Source: Candidatus Thorarchaeota archaeon (GTDB taxonomy: Archaea; Asgardarchaeota; Thorarchaeia; Thorarchaeales; Thorarchaeaceae). Taken from it: DNA of 64,000 nt. The notes below the pieces were generated by a model, which was not told where the DNA came from, made no database searches, and saw nothing but the letters and a program-made list of their open reading frames with translations. The position numbers and the translations under genes are program-made. The stretch lies in NCBI GenBank assembly GCA_029855935.1, contig JAGSHN010000022.1, positions 1 to 64,000 of the forward strand, in the 5' to 3' direction. Of this stretch, positions 16,359-24,847 are shown piece by piece (the stretch's first letter is position 1; every line of letters starts with the position of its first letter).

Positions 16359-17093
16359 ATGACTACTGATAATGATAGAGTGCGCATAGAGATGTCCGAT
16401 AGTCTCAGACCGCCTCCGGGACTCGTGAAGTTTGCTGTTGACAGACCGGGCCTGTCTGTCGCTGCGGCCAGACTGCACAATGTCAGGGTAGTGCCCAGCA
16501 CCGACGAGTTCGCTGCGTACGAGAGAGAGCTCTTTGCGGAGATTCGCAGAAAGCACACGCTTGAGGGACTCGCTGAGAACAGGATCATACGGTCGTTTCG
16601 TGACCTCTACTGGAGTTTTGGTATGGACCCCACAAAGCTGAGAGTGTCGAGCGAGGCTCTCGCAAGGCGTGTCCTGCGAGGAGAGAATCTCTGGAGGATA
16701 AACAACGTAGTCGATGTGATCAACCTGGCCTCCGCGTACCACCTGCTACCCATCAGTCTCGTCGATGAGCAGAGGATGCGAGGGGGTCTCGTCGTACGGA
16801 CTGCGAACAGGGGCGAAATCTTCACAAGGATTGGCGGCAAGACAATGACATGCCGCGGAAGGGAGATAGTGGTTGCGGATGACGAGAGGATTGTCTGTTT
16901 TGGCTATGCCACGCACGACTCCCATCACACTCGTGTCACAGAGGACTCTACCGATATCCTCGTGCTGGTCTACGGCACGCCCGAGGTCCGTGCTGGAGAG
17001 ATGAGCGATGCGGTGGGCATCACGCTGGATATGATACGCAGGTGGGTGGACTGCAAGACCAGCTCACCGAGAATCTACTCTATCCCCCAGTGA
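16359..17093 (+). CDS. B3/B4 tRNA-binding/editing domain protein
   Basis: The product is about 244 residues and matches freestanding B3/B4 domains, related to the editing module of phenylalanyl-tRNA synthetase beta subunit. Signature blocks are FRDLYWSFGMDPTK, SSEALARRVLRG, RINNVVDVINLASA and the late HDSHHTRVTEDST. In PheRS this domain removes tyrosine mischarged on tRNA(Phe); freestanding versions may edit in trans, but their substrate is unclear. ATG 16359 is chosen; ATG 16392 (MSDSLRPP) is possible. It lies 45 bases after the HAD gene. Confidence 0.87.
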   Translation: MTTDNDRVRIEMSDSLRPPPGLVKFAVDRPGLSVAAARLHNVRVVPSTDEFAAYERELFAEIRRKHTLEGLAENRIIRSFRDLYWSFGMDPTKLRVSSEALARRVLRGENLWRINNVVDVINLASAYHLLPISLVDEQRMRGGLVVRTANRGEIFTRIGGKTMTCRGREIVVADDERIVCFGYATHDSHHTRVTEDSTDILVLVYGTPEVRAGEMSDAVGITLDMIRRWVDCKTSSPRIYSIPQ

Positions 17094-17142
17094 GGCCCGT
17101 GTCCCGAAGACCCGGCGTCGTATTCTCCTCTCAGACTCTGGC

Positions 17143-19104
17143 TCAGAACTCGAGAAACGGCTCACCCAGTACGATACGCTCAAGAAGGCTGTTCTTGGAG
17201 GCACGCTTGATGATCTCTATGAACCGCTTCTTGAGCCGAGCGTCATCAACGTATTCTGGTTCTCTGATGCCCATCGATTTGATGACCTGATCCAAGACGT
17301 ACTTGAAGTCAAACACCAGGCACGGGATCTTCTTGCCACTCTTTGTTGGACACTTGTCCTTCTTGGCGAGCCCCAGCTTGATGGCCATCTTGGTCTCCTT
17401 CAGATAGAAGGTCATCGCCTTCTCGTAGTTGAGGGTCTCTCGTTTGACCAGCTCTCTTAGGAACGGCAGTCCGAAACGCGTACGGGCCAGCTTCTCTATC
17501 TTGGCCACGAAGGCGTTCACAATGTCGTCATAGGACACCTTCTCGGCCTTCCCACGAGTCTCGAAGACCTTCTCGTCATCCTTTGCGGACTTGAACTTCT
17601 GCTTCTTCAGGGCAAGCTCGCGTTCTCGTCTCTTGCGCTCCTCCTCCTCCTTGCGTCGGCGCTCTTCCTCCTTGCGGCGTCGCTCCTCCTCAAGCCTCTT
17701 CCGCTCAGCCTCCTTTCGACGCTGCTCCTCGAGCCTCTTGCGCTCAAGTTCCTTGCGGCGCTCCTCCTCCTTACGCCTTCTTTCCATCTCCTCCAGAATC
17801 TTCTGCTGGCGCTTCACGAGTGCCTCCATATGCTTCTTGACGTCACGCTCGGTGAGAGTCACGTGCTTCGTCAGGAGCCAACGCACGGAGATGTTGTTGA
17901 CGCGAGGCTTCAGGTCCGCTGAGGAGAATATGAAGCAGGCCGTCTGTTGACCGGGCAGGGCCGTGATGATCTTCTCGGCTGCAGCCTCACCAGCGATGGG
18001 TTCTAGAATCCGCTCAAGAACCTTGAGCGACTGCTCACTGCTGATGCGTCCTGCCGCGATTGTATTGAACTGTTCAAACGCCTTGTAGTCAATGTCCTTC
18101 GGACTCTGAGTGGCTACGAGGCACTCAATACCATACTTGCGTGCCTGTCGGAACAGCAACAGGAAGATCTCCTTCGGTCCCGGTGCTCTCATACCCGCGG
18201 GGATGAACGGCGCGGCCTCGTCCATGAACAGTATCATCCGTGGCTTCTCAGTGAAGCCCTGTCGCAGCATCCACGAATAGAGCTGGTTAAGCATAATTGC
18301 GATGAAGAAGTGCTTCTCCTCCTCGCTCCTCAACGTCTTGAGGAAGATCACGTTTATTGGGGTCTTACCATCCACCGAACGAGTCAGGTCATCAAAGTCA
18401 ATCTGACCCTCCTCCCTGAAGAGCAGCTGTGCCGAGCCGACCGTCAGACTTCTGATGGCCGCGGCCAATTTCTCACGCTCTGAGAACTTCATATACGGCT
18501 CAAGGTCGACACCCACCTCCTCCGCTGGCGCCACAAGCAGATTTGCCAGCTCCATCAGGTCCTTGATCTCGACACCGTTCTCCCAAGTGACCCTGAGAAG
18601 CTCGTACAGGGCCGCAAAGGACTTGCTCTCCCAAGATCGTGACAGACCAGCGACCTTGGCGAGGACCTTGACCAGAGTCCGCGCTGAGTTGTCGAGAAGA
18701 CGAATCATGTCATCGTGGTCAGCCTTCTTGTCAGGCAACTTGAGCGGGTTAATCGAGATGGCCAGACCCTTGGTACTCGCGGGCGTATAGACGCGGACAA
18801 TCACCTTTTCCATGAATTCCTTCAGACGCCTGGGATCGACGCCCTTCTTCTCAAGTTCCTTGGGATCACCCGGCAACATCAATGAGGCGATGTCTCCCTG
18901 AGGGTCAAAGGCTATGACCGGAATGCCCTGAAGTGCAGCCTCCTCCAGAATGACCTTGCTGAGCACCGTCTTGCCCGAGCCGGTGGAACCGAATACGCCA
19001 CCGTGTCTGCGTAACAGGTCCACGCTGATCTCGAACTTCTTGTTAGTGCGATTTCCCTTGTCGTCCAGATAATAGCCCAGCCAGAGCTTACCTTCCTCAG
19101 TCAT
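17143..19104 (-). CDS. HerA/VirB4-like ATPase with long charged helix
   Basis: The product is 653 residues. Walker A is GSTGSGKTV (near 39) and Walker B is MILFMDEAAPF, with an R-finger region in LLLFRQARKYG; SPKD after VATQ is the sensor segment. This is the FtsK/HerA ATPase core that pumps DNA or protein. After the core, roughly residues 430-510 are an almost uninterrupted run of RRKEEER/RKRLEE units, a likely single alpha-helix or coiled coil, then a globular C-terminal domain of about 130 residues. ATG 19104 has AGGTGG eight bases upstream; GTG 19131 is an alternative. No nurA neighbour is visible, so a role apart from end resection is possible. Confidence 0.85.
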   Translation of the reverse strand: MTEEGKLWLGYYLDDKGNRTNKKFEISVDLLRRHGGVFGSTGSGKTVLSKVILEEAALQGIPVIAFDPQGDIASLMLPGDPKELEKKGVDPRRLKEFMEKVIVRVYTPASTKGLAISINPLKLPDKKADHDDMIRLLDNSARTLVKVLAKVAGLSRSWESKSFAALYELLRVTWENGVEIKDLMELANLLVAPAEEVGVDLEPYMKFSEREKLAAAIRSLTVGSAQLLFREEGQIDFDDLTRSVDGKTPINVIFLKTLRSEEEKHFFIAIMLNQLYSWMLRQGFTEKPRMILFMDEAAPFIPAGMRAPGPKEIFLLLFRQARKYGIECLVATQSPKDIDYKAFEQFNTIAAGRISSEQSLKVLERILEPIAGEAAAEKIITALPGQQTACFIFSSADLKPRVNNISVRWLLTKHVTLTERDVKKHMEALVKRQQKILEEMERRRKEEERRKELERKRLEEQRRKEAERKRLEEERRRKEEERRRKEEEERKRRERELALKKQKFKSAKDDEKVFETRGKAEKVSYDDIVNAFVAKIEKLARTRFGLPFLRELVKRETLNYEKAMTFYLKETKMAIKLGLAKKDKCPTKSGKKIPCLVFDFKYVLDQVIKSMGIREPEYVDDARLKKRFIEIIKRASKNSLLERIVLGEPFLEF

Positions 19105-19287
19105 TTCAAATACCACCTTGGGCGGCGACACGTCAACTGTGGCCCCAATTCAGGAGTTAGTTGGGCAACCCGCTTATTTCGTTTACTGGGTCAGACCACC
19201 TAGCATAGGACCGAGAAACAGAGAAGAAAGATCGGCGGGAGGGACGGGAACCACTACAGGCGGACGCCCGTCCCCTCCAGGCAGGGT

Positions 19288-19917
19288 CTACTCGCCTACG
19301 GGCTCGTACTTCCGGCTCAGGAACAGCACAATGAGCACTGCAAGAACCACGGCCGAAAGTCCCAGTGTTGCGGCCGCGTGGACATACGAGTTGAAGAAGT
19401 CCCAGACGAAGCGGAATCCTATGAGCAGACCCGCCATTACGCCACCCAGCAGAAGAGACACTATCATAAAGCGGGCGGTCATCTCCTTCACTGCCCCGAT
19501 CTCGCTGCCCTCGGTGATAGTGCTGGAGAACACCACGAAGATGAACAAGAACACATACGCAATCACTATCATCGAGGCGACGTTGAACAGCAGTTCCTGA
19601 AGGTCGGGGTACTCGTTGATGTATCCGAGAATGAGAACTGCGCCGATGGCGAAGATGTAGACGAACATATTGCTGAGCAACTTGTCCTCGGGATGGACAA
19701 AGCCCGTGAGCTCGGTGAATGTGTTGATTATGCTCATCAGCAACACAAGGCCCAGAATCACAACGGATGCAAGCCACAGGTAGTACGGCAGCCTCCAGAG
19801 ACTGCTGGTGAACTCCACATCTGCAGTGAGAAGCAGAAGTTTCACACCTGCGGATACAGCGAGTATCGTGAGTCCGACACCGGAAAGAACGTTACTAATG
19901 GTCGTCAGCCTAACCAC
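19288..19917 (-). CDS. Six-helix membrane protein, unknown
   Basis: The product is 209 residues with about six membrane segments (near 7-29, 43-65, 83-102, 112-132, 148-168, 181-201). Charged loops include TELTGFVHPEDKLL and a GSEIGAVKEMTAR segment. The start is GTG 19917, with a minus-strand TATA TTAATATG about 50 bases upstream (19967-19974). It is separated by 183 bases from the HerA-like gene; that gap holds only what looks like the latter's promoter. No family recognised. Confidence 0.7.
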   Translation of the reverse strand: MVRLTTISNVLSGVGLTILAVSAGVKLLLLTADVEFTSSLWRLPYYLWLASVVILGLVLLMSIINTFTELTGFVHPEDKLLSNMFVYIFAIGAVLILGYINEYPDLQELLFNVASMIVIAYVFLFIFVVFSSTITEGSEIGAVKEMTARFMIVSLLLGGVMAGLLIGFRFVWDFFNSYVHAAATLGLSAVVLAVLIVLFLSRKYEPVGE

Positions 19918-20080
19918 TGTCTTCAGACTCCCACAATTGCTTTGGTACCCTTGAAGGGGATGGTCCCATATTAACTAATTGCATAGGTTCCCACCCGCAG
20001 CTGGCCTCCACAACCGTAGGCTCAGCCACAGTGTTCCCGTCAGACGGGGCACGGGTGAGATTTATGCGACCGGCTGAGAA

Positions 20081-21283
20081 CTACTCTTCCACCGGCAGGT
20101 GCGCCTCGGGCATAAAGTAGGTCCCTACAACTGCAACTAGGATCAGCAGCGCAACGGCAACGCCAAGCCCGGGCAGACCGTAGCCCGAGTACGCAAAGGC
20201 ACCGAGCGCCGGCCCAATGATCATGCCGGAGCCAAAGAAGATGCTGTAGACACCCATCGTACTGCCTCGAGACTCCGGATCCGACACGTCCGTGAGATAG
20301 GCCATGGCTGCTGGGGGGAAGGCACCCGCTACGAAACCGAGCAGGGGCAAGACTGGCCAGATGCTCCAGAGAGCGGCAAAGTCCCCCGCATAGGCCACAA
20401 GTAGGAACGCCAGAACCCCGAACCCTACCAGTCCGAGGACTATGAAGGGCCTCCGCTTCATCAGACGGTCAGAGAGATGGCCCATCGTGATTATCCCCGC
20501 GAACAGTGCTGCACCCAGCATTCCAAAGAGTACGAGCATATCAGTGGCTGTCAGTGCGAAATGCTCCTCGATGATTGTCTCGGCCTTGGTGATGACAAGT
20601 CCGTAGAGCGAGATTATCGGCACGTAGACCGGTATCATCAGCTGTATCCTGCGGTCGCTGGCCACCTTGCGCAGAAGCTCTGTGATGCGATAGTCGTGGC
20701 GTATTGTGACTGATGTCTCCTTGATGCCGATGACCGAGAGGCCAGCAGCAAAGAAGCATGTGAGAGAGGCAGCAAGTAGGATGCTGACAGGGAGGACTCC
20801 AAACTCAAGCAGGATCACACCAAGGCCGTAGCCACCGGCAAGGCCCATCAGCGTGGAGAGGTCATAGTATCCCATCAGTCGGGCACGGTTGAACTCAGAC
20901 GACGAGTCTGCAATGATGGAGAGGCTGGTAGTCACCTGGGCTGCGGCGCCCAACCCAAATATGACAGCGAAGACGTAGATTATGCTGGACGTCGGCGTCA
21001 GCGAGAAACACAGTGCAGCAGTGGCAGTCATCACAAGACTGGCGATGAATATTGGACGGCGGCCAATCTTGTCAGAATAGGAGCCAAAGAAGGAGACGGT
21101 TGCCAGTTCGGTCACCGGATAGACAATCATCACACCAGCGACCTCCCAGTCTGTCAGACCCCCAAGATATCCCGAGCTCTGAATGACCGCGATGGTCACG
21201 TAGAAGGATGCTCGCATCAGTATCGTCACAAAGTAGAGGGCTATCAGTGTCCACTTGTGCTCCGACTGTCGCAGACCCATCAT
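20081..21283 (-). CDS. Major facilitator superfamily transporter
   Basis: The product is 400 residues with about twelve membrane helices in two halves. Motif A copies are GSYSDKIGRRP after helix 2 and GHLSDRLMKRRP in the second half. It is a secondary transporter or drug exporter of the plasma membrane; the substrate cannot be inferred. ATG 21283 is chosen because AGGAG lies six bases upstream and because the open frame upstream runs into the divergent gene. A TATA box at 21324-21331 can serve both directions. Confidence 0.88.
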   Translation of the reverse strand: MMGLRQSEHKWTLIALYFVTILMRASFYVTIAVIQSSGYLGGLTDWEVAGVMIVYPVTELATVSFFGSYSDKIGRRPIFIASLVMTATAALCFSLTPTSSIIYVFAVIFGLGAAAQVTTSLSIIADSSSEFNRARLMGYYDLSTLMGLAGGYGLGVILLEFGVLPVSILLAASLTCFFAAGLSVIGIKETSVTIRHDYRITELLRKVASDRRIQLMIPVYVPIISLYGLVITKAETIIEEHFALTATDMLVLFGMLGAALFAGIITMGHLSDRLMKRRPFIVLGLVGFGVLAFLLVAYAGDFAALWSIWPVLPLLGFVAGAFPPAAMAYLTDVSDPESRGSTMGVYSIFFGSGMIIGPALGAFAYSGYGLPGLGVAVALLILVAVVGTYFMPEAHLPVEE

Positions 21284-21323
21284 TCCTGACTCCTGAAAGG
21301 TTGGCCCAATGCGATACGCCAGC

Positions 21324-21331
21324 GTTATAAG
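21324..21331. promoter_or_regulatory. Shared TATA box GTTATAAG
   Basis: Read on the plus strand, it is about 28 bases before ATG 21356, predicting a leaderless message. Read on the minus strand (CTTATAAC), it is about 44 bases before ATG 21283 of the MFS gene, which has a ribosome site. One box could thus start two divergent transcripts. Confidence 0.5.
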
Positions 21332-21355
21332 TCGTTCTGAGCCATATTGAGGGAC

Positions 21356-21718
21356 ATGCCAGGAGGCCGGATACCCGAGCACGTCGGAGACATAGATCTC
21401 GTCTACGTGGTGCTTTATAGACTGAGGGCACTCACGGACGAGGAGAAGCGTGACTGGGCCGCGCAGTGGAACGACATCAAGCTGCATCTGCCGAGCGGCC
21501 TGAAGATTGTCATAGAGGGGTTCGGTGCGTTCGGTACGGAGTACACCGGCTTCACAGTCTACGAGGGACCGATGGAGAAGTTCAGGGAGCTCGTCGAGTG
21601 TCTGGAGGAACGCGCGGCACCGTATGTCGAGAAGACACAGACGATTGTCGGGACGAAGGGCTTCAATCTCCCGCTGGCCGGAGTCTGGGAGATACTTGAC
21701 TCACGACCCATAGACTGA
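21356..21718 (+). CDS. Unknown 120-residue soluble protein
   Basis: This is a compact alpha/beta protein with no signal peptide. Visible blocks are DLVYVVLYRLRALTDEEKR, KIVIEGFGAFGTEYTGFTVYEG and EKFRELVECLEER. The pattern of strand, helix and strand resembles dimeric ferredoxin-like (EthD/DUF) proteins, but I cannot name one. ATG 21356 is about 28 bases from the TATA box, so it is likely leaderless. It is divergent from the MFS gene and 79 bases before the SLC13-type gene. Confidence 0.6.
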   Translation: MPGGRIPEHVGDIDLVYVVLYRLRALTDEEKRDWAAQWNDIKLHLPSGLKIVIEGFGAFGTEYTGFTVYEGPMEKFRELVECLEERAAPYVEKTQTIVGTKGFNLPLAGVWEILDSRPID

Positions 21719-21797
21719 TCACAACGCTTGCCGCTGCCGCCCACTTTTTAGCCTGCTCAATGACCGCTGTGAAACAACTGACTCTGGAGGCCGACGA

Positions 21798-23558
21798 ATG
21801 CCCAAGACCTGGACTCGCAGCGCAGTGGTGCTCTTTGTTGCCGTGGCCGTCGGGCTCTTCCTGTTCAACATCGCGCCCCCTGAGATTCAGCCAGGCACCT
21901 ACGCGGCCGACCTCGCAGTCGACGCGCCAACCGTCTCCACCTCACTGCAGCTGAATATCTCATTCGTCAGCGCAGGCGACACCACTGAGAAGACACTCTC
22001 CATTGTCGGGTCTGGCACCAATCTCACCATCACCTATACCGACATTGTTGTGATCGGGCCGCGAAACCGCCTCCTCATTGATGTCGCTGTCTCTGGTGAG
22101 CCCATCACAGCAGGCCAGGTCCATGCGGTGCTCCATCTCCCAGAGGACGTGGAGGTGAGTCTGAGACCTACCAGGCAGGTCGGGGACACGTTCAAGATTG
22201 AGTACCAGCCTCTCGTCCACTCCAAAGACGCAGCACTTCTTCTTGGCATTGTTGCCGTCCTGTGGTTCACAGAGGGGATAAGCCTCGTGGCCACGTCAGT
22301 ATTGATACCGATACTCATTGTAGTCCTGAACATCCAGGGCGCCCGGACCGTCCTTGCAGCCTTCTTCGACCCGGCTGTGGCGCTCATCCTCGGCGGTTTC
22401 CTCATCGGCCGAGCGCTCAGCAAGTACGAGCTTGACAAGAGGATAGCACTGCTGCTCCTCTCGAGGGGCGGCGGCTCGGGTGGCAGGCTCGTGCTCACCG
22501 TGATGGCAGCCTCCGCATTTCTCTCGATGTGGATCAGCAACACGGCATCAGCGGCGATAATGATACCGATCGCGCTGGCCGTCATATCACGAATCCGCAC
22601 AGAGGAGGTGAGGACAAGGTATGGAAAGGCCATTGTCCTAGGTGTGGCCTATTCGGCGACACTCGGTGGTGTGGCGACACTGGTCGGGTCGCCCCCAAAC
22701 CCGCTGGCGGCGTCGTACATCAGTTCGTTCATCGGGATCGAGTTCTCGTTCATGAGTTGGCTGCCGTTCGGCCTACCTGTGGTCCTCATTCTACTACCCG
22801 TCATGTGGCAATGGCTCCTCTTCAGGTTCAAGGTGCCAACGGACGTGGAGGAGGTCAGAGTCCTCCATGAGACGTCCCGCAAAGAGTACGAGCGGCTCGG
22901 CCCTGTGACTAGGGAACAGAAACTCGTCATCACAATCTTTGTCGCTGTTGTGGTGCTGTGGTTCACCGAGAAGGTGCCCGATGTGATCGCAGCCCCCACT
23001 GGATGGAGCGGTCACGGCATTCCAAGCTCCATAGTGGCACTACTCGGTGGTCTCGCCCTCCTCGTGACTGGACTACTCGATGAGAGCGACGTCTCGCACG
23101 AGATAGGATGGTCATCGCTGCTGATTCTCGGGAGCGGCATTGCCCTCGGCGGAGCGATGATTGATACGGGCCTGTCCACCTTCATAGCCCATCATCTGGC
23201 GGTCTTGGGCGCTCTGCCTCCACTGCTGATAGTCATAGTCGTCGGCGTTGTGGCCGTCCTCGTCACGATGGTGGCATCTAACACCGGTGCTGCAGTGATA
23301 CTCATCCCAATCGCAATTCCGTTGGCCATAGAACTGGGAATCGACCCAATACTGATCACGATGGTCATAGCAATCTCGGTCTCGATGGACTATGCCTTAC
23401 CGACAGGAACTCCGCCGTCGACGATAGCATACAGTACAGGGAAGGTAGGGCTGAGAGAGATGGTGACCACTGGTCTTGTTGTCGACCTGATCGCCGTCCT
23501 AGTCGTCACCATCGTGGTGGTCTATCTGTGGGTGCTTCTTGGTCTCGTCATCCTCTGA
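21798..23558 (+). CDS. SLC13/DASS-type anion transporter with N-terminal extracellular domain
   Basis: The product is 586 residues. The DASS hallmark SNT motif occurs twice, in WISNTASAAIMIPIA and in VASNTGAAVILIPIA, one per half. These bind sodium and the carboxylate substrate. VGSPPNPLA and YALPTGTPPSTIA are further family signatures. DASS carriers take up di/tricarboxylates or sulfate. Ahead of the transport core sits one membrane helix (7-25) and then about 105 residues of beta-rich, Thr/Ser-rich sequence (TVSTSLQLNISF) that should face outside. That extra domain is unusual. The start is ATG 21798. Confidence 0.88.
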   Translation: MPKTWTRSAVVLFVAVAVGLFLFNIAPPEIQPGTYAADLAVDAPTVSTSLQLNISFVSAGDTTEKTLSIVGSGTNLTITYTDIVVIGPRNRLLIDVAVSGEPITAGQVHAVLHLPEDVEVSLRPTRQVGDTFKIEYQPLVHSKDAALLLGIVAVLWFTEGISLVATSVLIPILIVVLNIQGARTVLAAFFDPAVALILGGFLIGRALSKYELDKRIALLLLSRGGGSGGRLVLTVMAASAFLSMWISNTASAAIMIPIALAVISRIRTEEVRTRYGKAIVLGVAYSATLGGVATLVGSPPNPLAASYISSFIGIEFSFMSWLPFGLPVVLILLPVMWQWLLFRFKVPTDVEEVRVLHETSRKEYERLGPVTREQKLVITIFVAVVVLWFTEKVPDVIAAPTGWSGHGIPSSIVALLGGLALLVTGLLDESDVSHEIGWSSLLILGSGIALGGAMIDTGLSTFIAHHLAVLGALPPLLIVIVVGVVAVLVTMVASNTGAAVILIPIAIPLAIELGIDPILITMVIAISVSMDYALPTGTPPSTIAYSTGKVGLREMVTTGLVVDLIAVLVVTIVVVYLWVLLGLVIL

Positions 23559-23626
23559 ACCCAGGGCAAGGCTCACGAAGGGCTTAAATCCCAGAGGCAA
23601 CGCCCTCTGCGGAGAGGCGACAAGCA

Positions 23627-24394
23627 GTGGACTGGATAGCAAAGATCATCAATGGCACCCCCGACGAGTTCGTCCACGCCAAGGTGCTGAAGTACGGGGT
23701 GGGCGAGCATCCCGGACCACGGGCATACCTCACACTATCTTCCAAGAAGGTCGGATTCAAGGCCGACCTTGATCTTGAGAAGGTCTTTGTCAGGGCGTAC
23801 GCCCACGCTGCGCCGGACGGCGAGCATAGGGTCTCGGGAGTCATCACGACGTACACGGACCGGCAAGACGCCTTCAGCAGTGTCCCCGTGCCGCTCGACT
23901 GGCGCAAGGCAAAGGGAAAGGGAGCCACCACGTACAAGGCCAAGCTGAAGGCGGTACTCAGCAGAGGCGATCTTGAGGCCCTGCTCTCGGTTGATGATCC
24001 CACGACATTCTATCTACTCACGCTCGTTCCTGCAGATGGGGCGAAGCCTTGGAAGGTCGCAACAAAGACCAAGTTCCCGAAGACACCCGCGGCTGTTGAG
24101 GATGAGTCCGCCGAGAAGGACCCTGTGTTCTGCAAGGGTGCTCTTGGTCGGACCGAGGAGGTGATGAAGTTCCTGTATCGGGAGGTACTGCCTGATGTTG
24201 CTGATATCATCTCTGACAAGACGAAGAGGGTCAAGGTCAGACACAAGATTGTCATCGAGGACATCGAGATACCTGATGATGCGGGACTCTCCTTTGCAGA
24301 GAAGCGACGTCTGGCCAAGAAGACAGGACGACTCGTGCGCGTCGTCGACGTCGATGGCGAGGTGCACACTGGAGAGTACCCGTTCCGCGCATAG
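23627..24394 (+). CDS. Unknown 255-residue protein
   Basis: This is a soluble protein without a signal peptide. The first 120 residues are beta-rich (HAKVLKYGVGEHPGPRAYLTL, VSGVITTYTDRQD); the last 100 are basic and helical with a KTKRVKVRHKIVI block and FAEKRRLAKKTGRL. The start is GTG 23627 (the upstream gap carries GAGGCGACAAGCA). No family recognised. Between this gene and the next is a palindromic TATA element. Confidence 0.6.
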   Translation: MDWIAKIINGTPDEFVHAKVLKYGVGEHPGPRAYLTLSSKKVGFKADLDLEKVFVRAYAHAAPDGEHRVSGVITTYTDRQDAFSSVPVPLDWRKAKGKGATTYKAKLKAVLSRGDLEALLSVDDPTTFYLLTLVPADGAKPWKVATKTKFPKTPAAVEDESAEKDPVFCKGALGRTEEVMKFLYREVLPDVADIISDKTKRVKVRHKIVIEDIEIPDDAGLSFAEKRRLAKKTGRLVRVVDVDGEVHTGEYPFRA

Positions 24395-24413
24395 CGCCGC
24401 CATTTGACCGCAA

Positions 24414-24423
24414 GGTTTAAACC
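24414..24423 (+). promoter_or_regulatory. Palindromic TATA element GGTTTAAACC
   Basis: This ten-base perfect palindrome lies 44-53 bases upstream of ATG 24467 and works as a TATA box at the expected distance, with GAGGTG at 24455-24460 as ribosome site. Confidence 0.5.
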
Positions 24424-24466
24424 TATGCCCCAACGGCTGAGTCCCTGACTCGAAGAGGTGGCACAG

Positions 24467-24670
24467 ATGCTCCAGATCCACTTTGCTACGTTGTTCTTCC
24501 CGCTTGCGATTGTGTTTATCGCATTGGGCCTGATAGCCTTTGGTTGGCTCGTAGTCCACGTGGAGCACAGCCGCCACTTCTCCACGGCGAAGGTCGTCAT
24601 TGCTGGCATCATAGGCGCATTCTTCGTCGGTCTCGGCCTCCAGTTTCTCCTGCTGTGGATGGGCGCGTGA
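24467..24670 (+). CDS. Small two-helix membrane protein
   Basis: The product is 67 residues with two membrane helices (about 9-31 and 43-64) and a short polar His-containing loop (HVEHSRHFSTAK). ATG 24467 has GAGGTG six bases upstream and is preferred over GTG 24458. It has its own TATA element. I know no function. The following 177 bases to the next gene hold a TATA-like region but no gene that I can support. Confidence 0.65.
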   Translation: MLQIHFATLFFPLAIVFIALGLIAFGWLVVHVEHSRHFSTAKVVIAGIIGAFFVGLGLQFLLLWMGA

Positions 24671-24847
24671 TAGCACCGTTCCACGATAGACTGTGCATTG
24701 CATCAACAGACCACTCCTTGAGTGATGAGTACTTTCCGATGGCGGCCTGTTTCTGGTAGGGGATACGTGCAAGCATAATTCATATCTAAAGCAGTGAGCT
24801 CTCCTTATAGCTGGAGTTCTTGGACTTGCTAGTGAGGAGAGCAGAGC

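Noticed and set aside
17590-17950. Plus-strand Ser/Arg-rich open frame opposite the HerA-like gene
   Set aside because: It is the complement of the Glu/Lys/Arg repeat of the real gene.
20081-21487. Longer MFS frame starting at 21487
   Set aside because: The first 68 residues overlap the divergent gene and its promoter; ATG 21283 has AGGAG six bases upstream.
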